This document shows positions 9,585-18,313 of a stretch of 64,000 nucleotides of DNA, in pieces; the stretch's first letter is position 1, and each line of letters starts with the position of its first letter. The DNA lies in the NCBI RefSeq assembly GCF_009857915.1, contig NZ_WWCM01000020.1, forward strand, positions 1-64,000. Direction: 5' to 3'. Under the pieces are notes generated by a model. That model ran no database searches and was not told the DNA's origin. It saw nothing but the letters and a program-made list of their open reading frames with translations. The translations under genes and the position numbers were made by a program. The DNA is from Duganella qianjiadongensis. Lineage in GTDB: Bacteria > Pseudomonadota > Gammaproteobacteria > Burkholderiales > Burkholderiaceae_D.

Positions 9585-10613
9585 ATGACTGCGTATCAAA
9601 CCTTGCGCCAGCAATTGCTCGCCCAGCCGCGTAAGTGGCTGGTGACTGGGGTTGCCGGCTTCATCGGTTCGAACCTGCTTGAAACCTTGCTGAAACTGGA
9701 TCAGCAAGTGGTAGGGCTCGATAACTTTATGACGGGGCATCAACACAATCTGGATCAGGTTCAGGCTGCGATCAGTCCGCAGCAGTGGGCGCGCTTCCAG
9801 ATGATCACGGGCGACATCCGTGATGTGGAGGTTTGCCGTCAAGCTAGTGCGGGCGTTAACTACGTGCTGCATCAGGCAGCGCTGGGCAGTGTGCCCCGCT
9901 CCGTTGAAGATCCGATCACAACCAACGCATGCAATATCAGCGGTTTCCTGAATATGCTCGTTGCTGCCCGCGATGCCGGCGTTGAGCGCTTTGTCTATGC
10001 CGCTTCCAGCTCGACCTATGGCGACCATCCGGCACTGCCGAAGGTGGAAGATGCGATAGGCCGTCCGCTGTCACCCTATGCGGTAACCAAGCTGGTCAAT
10101 GAACTGTATGCGGACGTGTTTGGTCGTACCTATGGCATGGCCACTATCGGTCTGCGCTACTTCAACATCTTTGGCCCGCGCCAGGACCCTGCTGGCGCCT
10201 ATGCTGCAGTCATTCCTAAGTGGATTGCCGCCATGATTGCAGGCGAGTCGGTACGCATAAATGGTGACGGCGAAACCAGCCGCGATTTTTGCTATGTCGC
10301 CAATGCAGTGCAGGCTAATTTGCTGGCCGCGACGGTGACCGAGGCAGAAGCTATTGGCCAGGTGTACAACGTGGCCGTTGGTGACCGTACCACGCTGAAT
10401 GAAGTGTGCGAAAGCATGCGGGCTGCGCTGGCGCCGAAATTCCCCCATCTCGAGGATTTCAAGCCTAGTTATGGCGATTTCCGGGTGGGTGATGTGCGCC
10501 ATTCGCAGGCTGACGTTTCCAAGGCCAAGCGCCTGCTGGGATATGCGCCCAGCCACCGTATTGCTGATGGCTTGCAGGAATCTCTGGCCTGGTATGTGTC
10601 ACGGCTGAGCTAA
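9585..10613 (+). CDS. tviC: UDP-GlcNAc(A) 4-epimerase (TviC/WbpP-like)
   Basis: An extended short-chain dehydrogenase of 342 residues that epimerises C4 of UDP-GlcNAcA (or UDP-GlcNAc) to the galacto form. Motifs: [19 protein letters not shown] (NAD loop), [23 protein letters not shown] and the catalytic YAVTK. The match in detail to Vi-antigen TviC and Pseudomonas WbpP is strong. Two starts are possible: 9579 has its ribosome site directly abutting, whereas 9585 has AGGG six bases upstream and gives the usual N-terminus (MTAYQTLR), so 9585 is chosen. Together with tviB it predicts GalNAcA in the polysaccharide. Confidence 0.9.
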   Translation: MTAYQTLRQQLLAQPRKWLVTGVAGFIGSNLLETLLKLDQQVVGLDNFMTGHQHNLDQVQAAISPQQWARFQMITGDIRDVEVCRQASAGVNYVLHQAALGSVPRSVEDPITTNACNISGFLNMLVAARDAGVERFVYAASSSTYGDHPALPKVEDAIGRPLSPYAVTKLVNELYADVFGRTYGMATIGLRYFNIFGPRQDPAGAYAAVIPKWIAAMIAGESVRINGDGETSRDFCYVANAVQANLLAATVTEAEAIGQVYNVAVGDRTTLNEVCESMRAALAPKFPHLEDFKPSYGDFRVGDVRHSQADVSKAKRLLGYAPSHRIADGLQESLAWYVSRLS

Positions 10614-10623
10614 TGCGTGAATG

Positions 10624-10663
10624 GCACAGGCACTGGCGTGAAGTATCCCGCCAGTGCCTGTGC
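10624..10663. terminator. perfect 15-bp inverted repeat after tviC
   Basis: Bases 10624-10638 and 10649-10663 are perfect reverse complements (core CACAGGCACTGGCG) around a 10-base loop. The stem is GC-rich and lies 11 bases after the tviC stop, where a terminator is expected before the unrelated uup gene. It lacks a following T-run, so it may be factor-dependent, an mRNA stabiliser or a processing site. Confidence 0.5.
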
Positions 10664-10746
10664 TTATGCCAGTACAATGGCGGCTTCTTCCATCTTATAG
10701 CTGATGTGACGGTAAAGCTAAAGGCCGTTGCTTCCCCATTTCCCTT

Positions 10747-12660
10747 ATGGCTGTCATTTCTCTCTCATCCGCGCAACTGGCTTTTGGCCACGTCGCATTG
10801 CTCGATAATGCTGAATTCTCGCTTGAAACTGGAGAGCGTGTTGGTCTGATCGGTCGCAATGGTACGGGTAAATCGTCATTGCTTAAAATTATTTCCGGAC
10901 GTACCAAACTGGATGATGGTCTCTTGGTACAGCAGCAAAGTTTGAAGATCGCCTATGTCGAACAGGAACCCGCCTTCGACCCAGTGCAATCAGTATATGC
11001 TGCTGTTGCCGCTGGAATGGGGACCCAGCAACAACTGCTGCATGAATACGAATCCCTGACCGGTCAGATTGGGCAAGGCGATGATGAATCGATCATGGAG
11101 CGCATGCACGAGCTGCAGTTACAACTCGATGCGACAGACGGCTGGAATATTGCCAATAAGGTGCAAACTGCATTGGATCGACTGAATCTGGATGGTGCCG
11201 CGTTGATGGGGACCTTGTCTGGCGGAATGCAAAAGCGGGTAGCCCTTGCGGTTGCTCTGGTAGCTGCGCCCGACGTGCTCTTGCTTGATGAGCCAACCAA
11301 TCATTTGGACTTCACGGCCATTGCCTGGCTTGAAGGTTTGCTGCGCGATTTCAAGGGGTCTGTGTTATTTATTACCCATGACCGTAGTTTCCTCGATAAC
11401 GTCGCGACACGGATCATCGAACTTGACCGCGGGCGCCTGCTGTCTTATCCCGGTAATTTTAGCGCGTACCAGACCCGCAAGGGTGAGCAGCTTGAGATCG
11501 AAGAGGTCGAAGCTGCTAAGTTTGATAAATTCCTTGCTCAAGAAGAAGTCTGGATACGTAAGGGTGTTAAAGCACGCCGGGTACGCGATGAGGGGCGGGT
11601 CCGTAGGCTGGAATCGTTGCGCTTGCAGCGTGCCGCGCGCCGCGAACAGCAAGGGCAAGTCAAGCTTGAGCTCTCTGCGGGTGAGCGCTCAGGGAAAATT
11701 GTTGCGGATATGGAAAATATATCCAAGAGCTTTGGCGAGCAGCAGATTGTGTGCGATTTTAGTGCCACCATTCTGCGCGGCGATAAAGTCGGCCTGATAG
11801 GACGTAATGGGGCTGGTAAGACGACGCTGCTAAAAATGATACTGGGCGAATTGCCGCCAGATCAAGGGATTGCGCGTTTGGGAACCCGCTTACAAGTTGC
11901 ATATTTCGATCAGATGCGTGCACAGTTGAACGAAGAGGCTAGTTTAGTGGATACCATTGCGCCGGGCAGTGACTGGGTAGAAGTGAACGGCCAGCGCAAA
12001 CACGTTATGAGCTATCTCGGGGATTTCCTATTTGCCCCGGAGCGGGCGCGCTCTCCAGTCAAATCGCTGTCGGGCGGCGAGCGGAATCGTCTGCTGCTTG
12101 CGCGTCTGTTTGCCAAGCCGGCCAACTGTCTGGTGCTAGATGAGCCCACCAACGATCTCGATATCGATACATTGGAACTCTTAGAAGAGTTGCTGGAGGA
12201 ATACACAGGAACGGTATTCCTCGTTAGCCATGATCGCATGTTTCTTGATAATGTAGTCACCCAGGTCATTGTTGCGGAAGGGGATGGCTTATGGCGTGAG
12301 TACGTAGGGGGCTATTCCGATTGGGAACGAGTGGCGGCAACCCTTGCAGCTGAGAAAAAAACGCAAGCAAAGCCGGCCGTCGCTGACTCCAAGCCGGTAT
12401 CAACTGCTGCAGATGTTTCAGCTGTCAAACCGAAGAAGCTTAGCTATAAAGAGCAGCGCGAACTTGAGGCGTTGCCCGAACAGATAGCTATGCTTGAAGA
12501 CGAACAGCGCGCATTGTCGATTTCCTTGGCTGCTCCTGATATATACCGGCAGAACCCCGCAGAGGCCAAGCGCATGAGTGCACGAATCGAGGAAATCGAA
12601 ATTTTGTTATTGGAAGCTCTGGAGAAGTGGGAGCAGATTGAAGCGCGTAGTCGAATTTAA
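10747..12660 (+). CDS. uup: ABC-F family ATPase, Uup-like
   Basis: A 637-residue soluble protein with two ABC domains and no membrane segments. Walker A motifs GRNGTGKSS (about 37) and GRNGAGKTT (about 352), signature motifs LSGGMQKR and LSGGERNR, and two LLDEPTNHLD/VLDEPTNDLD Walker B blocks are all intact. A charged linker joins the domains. The C-terminal 90 residues form the predicted coiled-coil arm typical of Uup (YKEQRELEALPEQIAML). ABC-F proteins act on ribosomes, and Uup also affects precise excision and branched DNA. It is a housekeeping gene inserted between polysaccharide genes, preceded by the inverted repeat at 10624, and probably has its own promoter. Confidence 0.93.
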   Translation: MAVISLSSAQLAFGHVALLDNAEFSLETGERVGLIGRNGTGKSSLLKIISGRTKLDDGLLVQQQSLKIAYVEQEPAFDPVQSVYAAVAAGMGTQQQLLHEYESLTGQIGQGDDESIMERMHELQLQLDATDGWNIANKVQTALDRLNLDGAALMGTLSGGMQKRVALAVALVAAPDVLLLDEPTNHLDFTAIAWLEGLLRDFKGSVLFITHDRSFLDNVATRIIELDRGRLLSYPGNFSAYQTRKGEQLEIEEVEAAKFDKFLAQEEVWIRKGVKARRVRDEGRVRRLESLRLQRAARREQQGQVKLELSAGERSGKIVADMENISKSFGEQQIVCDFSATILRGDKVGLIGRNGAGKTTLLKMILGELPPDQGIARLGTRLQVAYFDQMRAQLNEEASLVDTIAPGSDWVEVNGQRKHVMSYLGDFLFAPERARSPVKSLSGGERNRLLLARLFAKPANCLVLDEPTNDLDIDTLELLEELLEEYTGTVFLVSHDRMFLDNVVTQVIVAEGDGLWREYVGGYSDWERVAATLAAEKKTQAKPAVADSKPVSTAADVSAVKPKKLSYKEQRELEALPEQIAMLEDEQRALSISLAAPDIYRQNPAEAKRMSARIEEIEILLLEALEKWEQIEARSRI

Positions 12661-12754
12661 TCTGAGCTTGGTCAATCTTGTGAGAGGACGTGCTGAAAAA
12701 TGCGCAGGCCGCGGAATGTACATTCAAGTTTTTATATTGTGTGGCGAGTAATTC

Positions 12755-13453
12755 ATGACGCCCCCGCGTCGATGGTTGGCGGGGCAATTTATGGTTAGTC
12801 AGGCAGGGGTGGCGCGCGTATTGCCGTTTGTAATCTATATAGCATTTATTGCTATAGCTGATGGGTTAAGCCGAATTGGGATGAGTGCCGATGCCCTGCG
12901 CTGGCTCTATCCCGTCAAAATCACTGCCGTTTCAATAGCCCTCGTCGTATTTTGGAAACAGTATCAAGAGTTGGCAACAATTCACATCCGTTGGCGTTCA
13001 CTATTCTTGTCTGCCAGTGCCGGCTTGCTGGTATTGTGGCTTTGGATAACGTTGAATGCCGACTGGATGATAGTTGGTCACTCCGCTGGATTCGATCCGC
13101 GCGATGACGGGCACATCAACTGGTGGCTCGTGTCGGTGAGGCTGTTCGGAGGGGCTGTGGTTGTTCCGGTCATGGAGGAACTTTTCTGGCGTTCGTTCCT
13201 GATGCGGTGGATCGTTGCCCAAGATTTTAAAACGGTAGTACCTGCCACAATAAATTGCAAAAGTTTCATTGTTTCAGTGATATTATTCGGAATTGAACAC
13301 AATCAGTGGCTCGCGGGAATTGTCGCTGGCTGTGTTTATAGCTTGCTTTACATGCGGACTAATAAACTTTGTTTATCCATATTGGCGCATGCAGTGACTA
13401 ACGGCGGACTCGGACTCTGGATTCTGGCTTCTGGCCAATGGAGTTACTGGTAA
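12755..13453 (+). CDS. CPBP-family intramembrane metalloprotease (PEP-CTERM-associated CAAX protease type)
   Basis: A 232-residue protein with about seven hydrophobic segments. Diagnostic motifs of the CPBP/Abi family are present: EE...R in VMEELFWRSFLMRW (about 144-157), FGIEHNQW (about 184-191) and SILAHAVTNG (about 209-218), giving the Glu/His zinc-site residues. A version of this family recurs in exosortase loci, where its substrate is unknown. The start at 12755 is weakly supported; an alternative ATG at 12791 would still keep the first helix. It lies 94 bases after uup and just before epsL, so it belongs to the exopolysaccharide locus. Confidence 0.82.
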   Translation: MTPPRRWLAGQFMVSQAGVARVLPFVIYIAFIAIADGLSRIGMSADALRWLYPVKITAVSIALVVFWKQYQELATIHIRWRSLFLSASAGLLVLWLWITLNADWMIVGHSAGFDPRDDGHINWWLVSVRLFGGAVVVPVMEELFWRSFLMRWIVAQDFKTVVPATINCKSFIVSVILFGIEHNQWLAGIVAGCVYSLLYMRTNKLCLSILAHAVTNGGLGLWILASGQWSYW

Positions 13454-13500
13454 GATATCGTAGTATCGATTTTTTAACATTTCTCAAAGACGAATAATTC

Positions 13501-14790
13501 ATGCAGAGCCCTTTGGACATTCACTCCGATCGCCATGTCAAGACTATGTTTGCGCATGCCTTCGCAATGCTACCCGCAGGTCTTAGAAAGGCTGACTTTG
13601 TACGTAACTGCTGGCTAGGTGTTGCATTGATGAGTGCACTTGGCGCCAACGCGCAGCAGGTTCAATCTGGAATTCATCCTTATGCCACCATTGGCCAGTC
13701 CTATGACGACAACTTATTTCGTCTGAGCGACAATAATCCTGGCTATGGCGGTGTGCGCAGCGATCGATATACTCAACTGCAAGCAGGTTTGCTGGTCAAT
13801 GAGACGCTGGGCCGCCAGACAGTCAAGTTCCAGGCCAATGCCAGCCGCGTGAAGTTTGAACATTTCACTCAGCTTGACTACAACGGTAAGGATGCGCAGG
13901 TCGAATGGGATTGGCAGCTTGGTAATCGTCTGCAGGGTACGGCTGGCATGATGTATGCTCAGGTTCTCGCCCCTTATACAGACGTTCTGACGAGTGAGCG
14001 CAATCTGCGCGTTCAGCGGGACGAGTTTGCCACGGCACGCTGGAGTTTTCACCCAAGCTGGCGCGCAACTCTGGGCTATACGCGCGATGTTTATAGCTAC
14101 GATCTGACTAGCCAAGCATATAATAATCGCACCGTGGGCGCCGGAATGTTGGGGATTGATTATTTGGCATCTACCGGGAGTTCCGTAGGGGTAAGGGTTG
14201 ATCAGATTCGTAGTCGATACGATATTCTGCGCAGCATTAGCGGCCGTATGATTGATGCCGGAAATGATCAGAACGATGTCAAATTGGACATTGACTGGCG
14301 TGTTACGCCGATTACGAGCGTACAATTTCTTGGTGGTTGGGCGAAGCGCAAGCACGTCTATTTTACAGAGCGTGATTCAAGCGGGTTTAATGCCAAACTT
14401 AAAGCAGCGACTTCGATGGACGGCCAACTGGGGTTGAATGGTGCGATCTGGCGAGAGTTTGTGGCGGTAGAAAGTTCCGTCGCTAGTTATGCTACGCAAA
14501 CGGGCGTCAGTGCCAATCTGTTCTGGAATTTAACTTCCAAGTTGCAGGCGACAGGGGAAGGACGGGTTGAGCGGCGCGCCTACAGCGGTTTACTGGTCAG
14601 CGCCACTACACTGGATGTCAGCGATCGCAACCGCCGATTTTCCCTGGGATTAATCTACATGCCGCTGAACAAGCTACAAGTTTCTACTTCGGTCTTTGAG
14701 GAAACGCGCACGGGCCTAGCTTCTTTGGTACTTGGGAATGGTAACTACCGCGCCAAGGGCATTTCTCTAAATGTTAATGTGCAATATTGA
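13501..14790 (+). CDS. epsL: EpsL, outer-membrane beta-barrel of the XrtB exopolysaccharide system
   Basis: A 429-residue exported protein. After a long basic N-terminus comes a hydrophobic signal segment ending in LGANAQQ (about residues 45-52). The mature part has alternating polar and aromatic beta-strand patterns (for example GIHPYATIGQSYDDNLFRLSD) and ends in an aromatic-hydrophobic strand, ISLNVNVQY, typical of outer-membrane barrels. It fits the EpsL family specific to XrtB/PEP-CTERM loci, presumed to help move the polymer through the outer membrane. A shorter start at Met16 is possible. Confidence 0.84.
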   Translation: MQSPLDIHSDRHVKTMFAHAFAMLPAGLRKADFVRNCWLGVALMSALGANAQQVQSGIHPYATIGQSYDDNLFRLSDNNPGYGGVRSDRYTQLQAGLLVNETLGRQTVKFQANASRVKFEHFTQLDYNGKDAQVEWDWQLGNRLQGTAGMMYAQVLAPYTDVLTSERNLRVQRDEFATARWSFHPSWRATLGYTRDVYSYDLTSQAYNNRTVGAGMLGIDYLASTGSSVGVRVDQIRSRYDILRSISGRMIDAGNDQNDVKLDIDWRVTPITSVQFLGGWAKRKHVYFTERDSSGFNAKLKAATSMDGQLGLNGAIWREFVAVESSVASYATQTGVSANLFWNLTSKLQATGEGRVERRAYSGLLVSATTLDVSDRNRRFSLGLIYMPLNKLQVSTSVFEETRTGLASLVLGNGNYRAKGISLNVNVQY

Positions 14791-14800
14791 TAGCAGCACC

Positions 14801-16183
14801 ATGACCCTCAGTGATATTCCTTTGATTTCGTTCTTTCAGCGGGTGCTTGATCCGCTGATTATCATGGGGACGCTTTATTTTTGTTCGATAGCGTTCCACG
14901 AGCCATTTACCGGTTATGCACTGGTCTTGATGATATTGGCGTTTTTTGTTTCTTCGTCAGTTTATCAGTATGTCGATCCGTATCGTACTTGGCGTAGTGG
15001 GCGGATGTTCGCCTACGCACGGGATACGGTGGTCGGCTGGTTGATTACAGTCGGAGTACTGTGCTTTATTGGTTCCGCCAGCGGACTGAATCGCCGCTTG
15101 GATAACCAAGCAGTAATTGTGTGGTTCCTGATTACACCGGTGATCTTGCTGGTAAGTCACTGGGCGCTTCGGCGCGTGACCTTTGGGACCAGCAAAGACA
15201 GTGAAGTACGGTCGGTAGTCGTAGTTGGGGTGAATGAAGTAGGGTTGAAGTTTGCCAATGTATGCAAGCAGCATCCAAATCTATTCTTGAACGTACTGGG
15301 TTTCTTCGACGACCGGGTCGAAGACCGAGTAGCGGGTGGCGGGCGTGATCCTCTGCTTGGCAAAATGGTAGATATCCCGGCTTATGTGCGCGAGCACAAT
15401 GTGAAAATGATCTTCATTAGTCAGCCGATTTCTGCTCAGCCCCGTATCCGAAAGTTGCTTGACGAGTTGCAGGATACGACGGCATCGGTATATTTCCTTC
15501 CTGATATCTATGTGTTTGACTTGATGCAAGCTCGTTTTGATAGTGTCGGTGGCATGCCAGTGGTGGCAATCCGTGAGTCGCCATTTACGGGCATAAACAG
15601 TATGGTCAAGCGCGTGAGCGATATTGTGCTTGCATTAATTATCCAGATTGGGCTGTCGCCGATCATGCTGGTTATCGCGCTTGCGGTGAAAATGAGTTCG
15701 CCCGGGCCAGTGATATTCCGTCAGCGCCGGTATGGTCTGTATGGCGAAGAAATTATTGTTTATAAGTTCCGTTCGATGACCGTTACCGATGATGGCCCGA
15801 CCGTTGTACAGGCAAAGGTAAATGATGCACGGGTGACTCGAGTAGGCGCATTCTTGCGCCGTACCTCACTCGATGAGTTGCCTCAATTCATCAATGTTCT
15901 ACAGGGAAGAATGAGCATCGTGGGACCGCGTCCTCACGCAGTCGCACACAATGAGTTGTACCGCAAACTGATCAAAGGTTATATGCTGCGCCACAAAGTG
16001 AAACCTGGAATTACCGGGTGGGCTCAGGTGAATGGATTGCGCGGGGAAACTGAAACCTTGGATAAGATGGAGGCGCGAATTCATTACGATTTGGACTATT
16101 TACGCAAGTGGTCGTTGTGGCTAGATATCTGGATTATTTTGAAGACTGTGCATGTCGTATTGAAACGCGAGAATGCTCACTAA
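14801..16183 (+). CDS. epsB: undecaprenyl-phosphate sugar-1-phosphate transferase (EpsB/WcaJ type)
   Basis: A 460-residue inner-membrane polyprenyl-phosphate hexose-1-phosphate transferase that starts repeat-unit synthesis on undecaprenyl phosphate. Four N-terminal helices are followed by a CoA-binding-like domain, one more helix (about 275-300) and the catalytic domain with KFRSMT, RRTSLDELPQFINVLQGRMS, GPRPH and GITGWAQVNGLRGET. The ATG at 14801 comes 10 bases after the epsL stop. An ATG at 14771 in the same frame would overlap epsL and add ten non-hydrophobic residues, so 14801 is preferred. The first sugar is probably glucose or a HexNAc and cannot be read from sequence. Confidence 0.88.
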   Translation: MTLSDIPLISFFQRVLDPLIIMGTLYFCSIAFHEPFTGYALVLMILAFFVSSSVYQYVDPYRTWRSGRMFAYARDTVVGWLITVGVLCFIGSASGLNRRLDNQAVIVWFLITPVILLVSHWALRRVTFGTSKDSEVRSVVVVGVNEVGLKFANVCKQHPNLFLNVLGFFDDRVEDRVAGGGRDPLLGKMVDIPAYVREHNVKMIFISQPISAQPRIRKLLDELQDTTASVYFLPDIYVFDLMQARFDSVGGMPVVAIRESPFTGINSMVKRVSDIVLALIIQIGLSPIMLVIALAVKMSSPGPVIFRQRRYGLYGEEIIVYKFRSMTVTDDGPTVVQAKVNDARVTRVGAFLRRTSLDELPQFINVLQGRMSIVGPRPHAVAHNELYRKLIKGYMLRHKVKPGITGWAQVNGLRGETETLDKMEARIHYDLDYLRKWSLWLDIWIILKTVHVVLKRENAH

Positions 16184-16458
16184 GGTGCAGGTTTTGACCC
16201 CATGTGGATAGTTCAATTTCTGTTGAATTAATAATGCGCTAGCGGTGCCGTATGTTATTTATAATATTGACAATCATGGAGCTGAGCATGCATACTTCGG
16301 CGCTAGTATTTGTGAGTTTTTGTCAATATTAATTGCTATTGATTATTGTTGTGCCGGGAGCGCAGCTAACATAGGTGGCGGATCGCAGTTGCTTTCGGGA
16401 AGCACCTTTTGGACTATCGAGGATGAATACGTTGAACCAGATCAGAAAGGCAAACTCA
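16184..16458. other. intergenic region upstream of epsD
   Basis: This AT-rich gap separates the epsB stop from the epsD start. It holds the promoter-like pair described at 16267-16296 and a good ribosome site (AAAGG at 16446-16450). An open frame crossing most of it has no protein-like features. Confidence 0.45.
16267..16296 (+). promoter_or_regulatory. possible sigma-70 promoter for epsDEFG
   Basis: A perfect -35 TTGACA at 16267-16272 is followed after 18 bases by CATACT at 16291-16296, a partial -10. A TATAAT at 16260-16265 just before it has no -35. A promoter here would give epsD-epsG their own transcript after epsB. Confidence 0.35.
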
Positions 16459-17424
16459 ATGAACCGTGCTAAAACTCTTGCGACGCTACTGTTTGTCGCC
16501 GCTGGCTTGAGTGCTTGTGGCAATAAGGAATCTAAGCCCGGCCAGACACTGGTCCGGGTGAATGGCGAGGAGATTACTGTTTCTCAGTTGAATGAGGAAT
16601 TGCAGCGGGCAAATGTTCAAGCACCCCAGCAGGAAGCGGCCAGCAAGCAGTTGATCGAGTCGCTGGTAGATCGTCAGTTGTTGGTGAATGAAGCGATGCA
16701 GGATAAGCTGGACCGTGACCCTAAGGTGGTGCAGGCAATTGAGCGGGCTAAGGCATTGATTATTGCCCAATCCTATTTGCAGAAAAAGTTGGGCCCGCCA
16801 GTCAAACCTAGCGCAGCGGATGTTGAAGCGTACTTCAATCTGCATCCGGAATTCTTTACCAATCGCAAACAGTTCGACATGAATGAATTGGTTTTTGCGA
16901 CCAAGGATATGAATGACGCGTTGAAGGCGACCATCGATAGTGCAAAGTCGCTAGAGGAAGTTGCTAGCTGGATGGAGCAGCACAAAGTAGCGTTTGGCCG
17001 TACCCAGATTTCTCGTACCAGTGCTGACCTGCCGCCTGAACTGGTAAGCAAGTTGGTGGGCATGCCGCGTGGCCAGTTGTTTATCATTAAAGAGGGCGAG
17101 CGCAGCCTGCTGGTAGCGATCACTGAAATCAAAGATGCTCCAGTGAAGCTGGCCGCTGCTGCTGGCCAGATCGAACAATATCTGGTCAACAAGAAAAACA
17201 AAGATGCGGCTGATGCCGAGCTGGCACGTCTGCGCGGTAAGGCAAAAATCGAATATCTGAATGGTCGTCAGCCACCAGAAAAAGTCACTGCATCGGCTAG
17301 CGCAAGTGCTTTGGCTGAAGCGCCTGCTGTACCTGCCCAGGCGCCCACCGTGGGTGGTAGTGATAAGTCCGAGGTGAAATCGGATGACGCAGCGACTGCA
17401 CGCGGTGTTACTGGATTGAAATAA
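16459..17424 (+). CDS. epsD: EpsD-type peptidyl-prolyl cis-trans isomerase lipoprotein
   Basis: A 321-residue periplasmic lipoprotein of the EpsD family (SurA/parvulin-like). The chosen ATG has AAAGG 8 bases upstream and gives a proper signal peptide ending in the lipobox LSAC (Cys at about 17); an upstream in-frame ATG would bury this signal in 28 extra residues. The chain continues with a SurA-like N-domain (NGEEITVSQLNEELQRANVQ), a region in the parvulin position (about 125-225) and a basic and alanine-rich tail (residues 285-321). EpsD genes are restricted to XrtB-type loci and presumably fold or escort export proteins such as EpsL. Confidence 0.86.
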   Translation: MNRAKTLATLLFVAAGLSACGNKESKPGQTLVRVNGEEITVSQLNEELQRANVQAPQQEAASKQLIESLVDRQLLVNEAMQDKLDRDPKVVQAIERAKALIIAQSYLQKKLGPPVKPSAADVEAYFNLHPEFFTNRKQFDMNELVFATKDMNDALKATIDSAKSLEEVASWMEQHKVAFGRTQISRTSADLPPELVSKLVGMPRGQLFIIKEGERSLLVAITEIKDAPVKLAAAAGQIEQYLVNKKNKDAADAELARLRGKAKIEYLNGRQPPEKVTASASASALAEAPAVPAQAPTVGGSDKSEVKSDDAATARGVTGLK

Positions 17425-17452
17425 ACTTCCCTGACCGATAAGAGGTAGCATA

Positions 17453-18244
17453 ATGATGAAACAACTGACTAAATGGCTTGCTTTGCTGGCGGTGTTGCTT
17501 ATGTTTAGCAATGCGCAAGCTGCGGATGCGGTGCTGGGGCCTGGTGATATTCTCAAAATATCAGTGTACGGAAACCCAGACCTGGCAACCGAAACGCGGG
17601 TCAGCGACGCCGGTACGATTACCTTCCCTTTGCTGGGACCTGTGGAAATCGGTGGTTTGACCGCGACCAGTGCCGAGAAAAAGCTGGGCGGACTGCTTGA
17701 AACAGGCGGCTTCTTACGCAAGGCCCAAGTTAATATCCTGATCACGCAGATTCAGAATCAGCAGATATCTGTGCTGGGCCAGGTTAACCGCCCTGGACGT
17801 TATCCTATCGAAGGGCGTCGCAGCATTCTGGATATGCTGGCCATGGCTGGCGGCATCGCTGCTGATGGCGGTGATACAGTTTCCTTGATCCGCAAGCGAA
17901 ATGGTACCACTACCAAGGAAGTGGTCGATATCATTGGTATGGTGCGGACCGGAGAGCTGGAGAAAGACTTCGAATTGGCAGCGAATGATGTTCTGTATGT
18001 CGAACGTGCGCCGCGCTTTTACATCTATGGCGAAGTTCAGCGCCCGGGACCGGTGCGGCTTGAACGCTCTATGACCGTGCTGCAAGCTTTGTCGGCAGGG
18101 GGTGGTTTGACACCACGTGGTACTGAGCGCGGCATGGTCATCAAACGCCGTGACATCAAAGGCAAGCAGCAGGTGCTCGATGCCAAACAGGATGACTTGG
18201 TGCAACCTGATGATGTGGTATACGTAAAAGAAAGCCTGTTTTAA
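17453..18244 (+). CDS. epsE: EpsE, polysaccharide export outer-membrane protein (Wza/SLBB type)
   Basis: A 263-residue exported protein with a signal peptide (residues 1-24, cleavage after NAQA). Next is the polysaccharide export motif GPGDILKISVYGNPDLATETRVSDAG (begins about residue 29, split here by function, not by break), then two SLBB-like segments, including VLGQVNRPGRYPIEG and IYGEVQRPGPVRLE. The family forms periplasmic and outer-membrane channels for exopolysaccharide. No lipobox cysteine is seen, unlike classical Wza. AGAGG precedes the two adjacent ATG codons (17453, 17456). It is followed by epsF and epsG. Confidence 0.9.
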   Translation: MMKQLTKWLALLAVLLMFSNAQAADAVLGPGDILKISVYGNPDLATETRVSDAGTITFPLLGPVEIGGLTATSAEKKLGGLLETGGFLRKAQVNILITQIQNQQISVLGQVNRPGRYPIEGRRSILDMLAMAGGIAADGGDTVSLIRKRNGTTTKEVVDIIGMVRTGELEKDFELAANDVLYVERAPRFYIYGEVQRPGPVRLERSMTVLQALSAGGGLTPRGTERGMVIKRRDIKGKQQVLDAKQDDLVQPDDVVYVKESLF

Positions 18245-18313
18245 GCCGTGGGCCTGAGCTAGTACTATCGCAATGCTCGGGCTTCTGTTTGCAATTCTTG
18301 TGAGAGTGTTTTC

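Noticed and set aside
16245-16472. 75-residue frame upstream of epsD
   Set aside because: Overlaps the epsD ribosome site and start, with no recognisable protein features.
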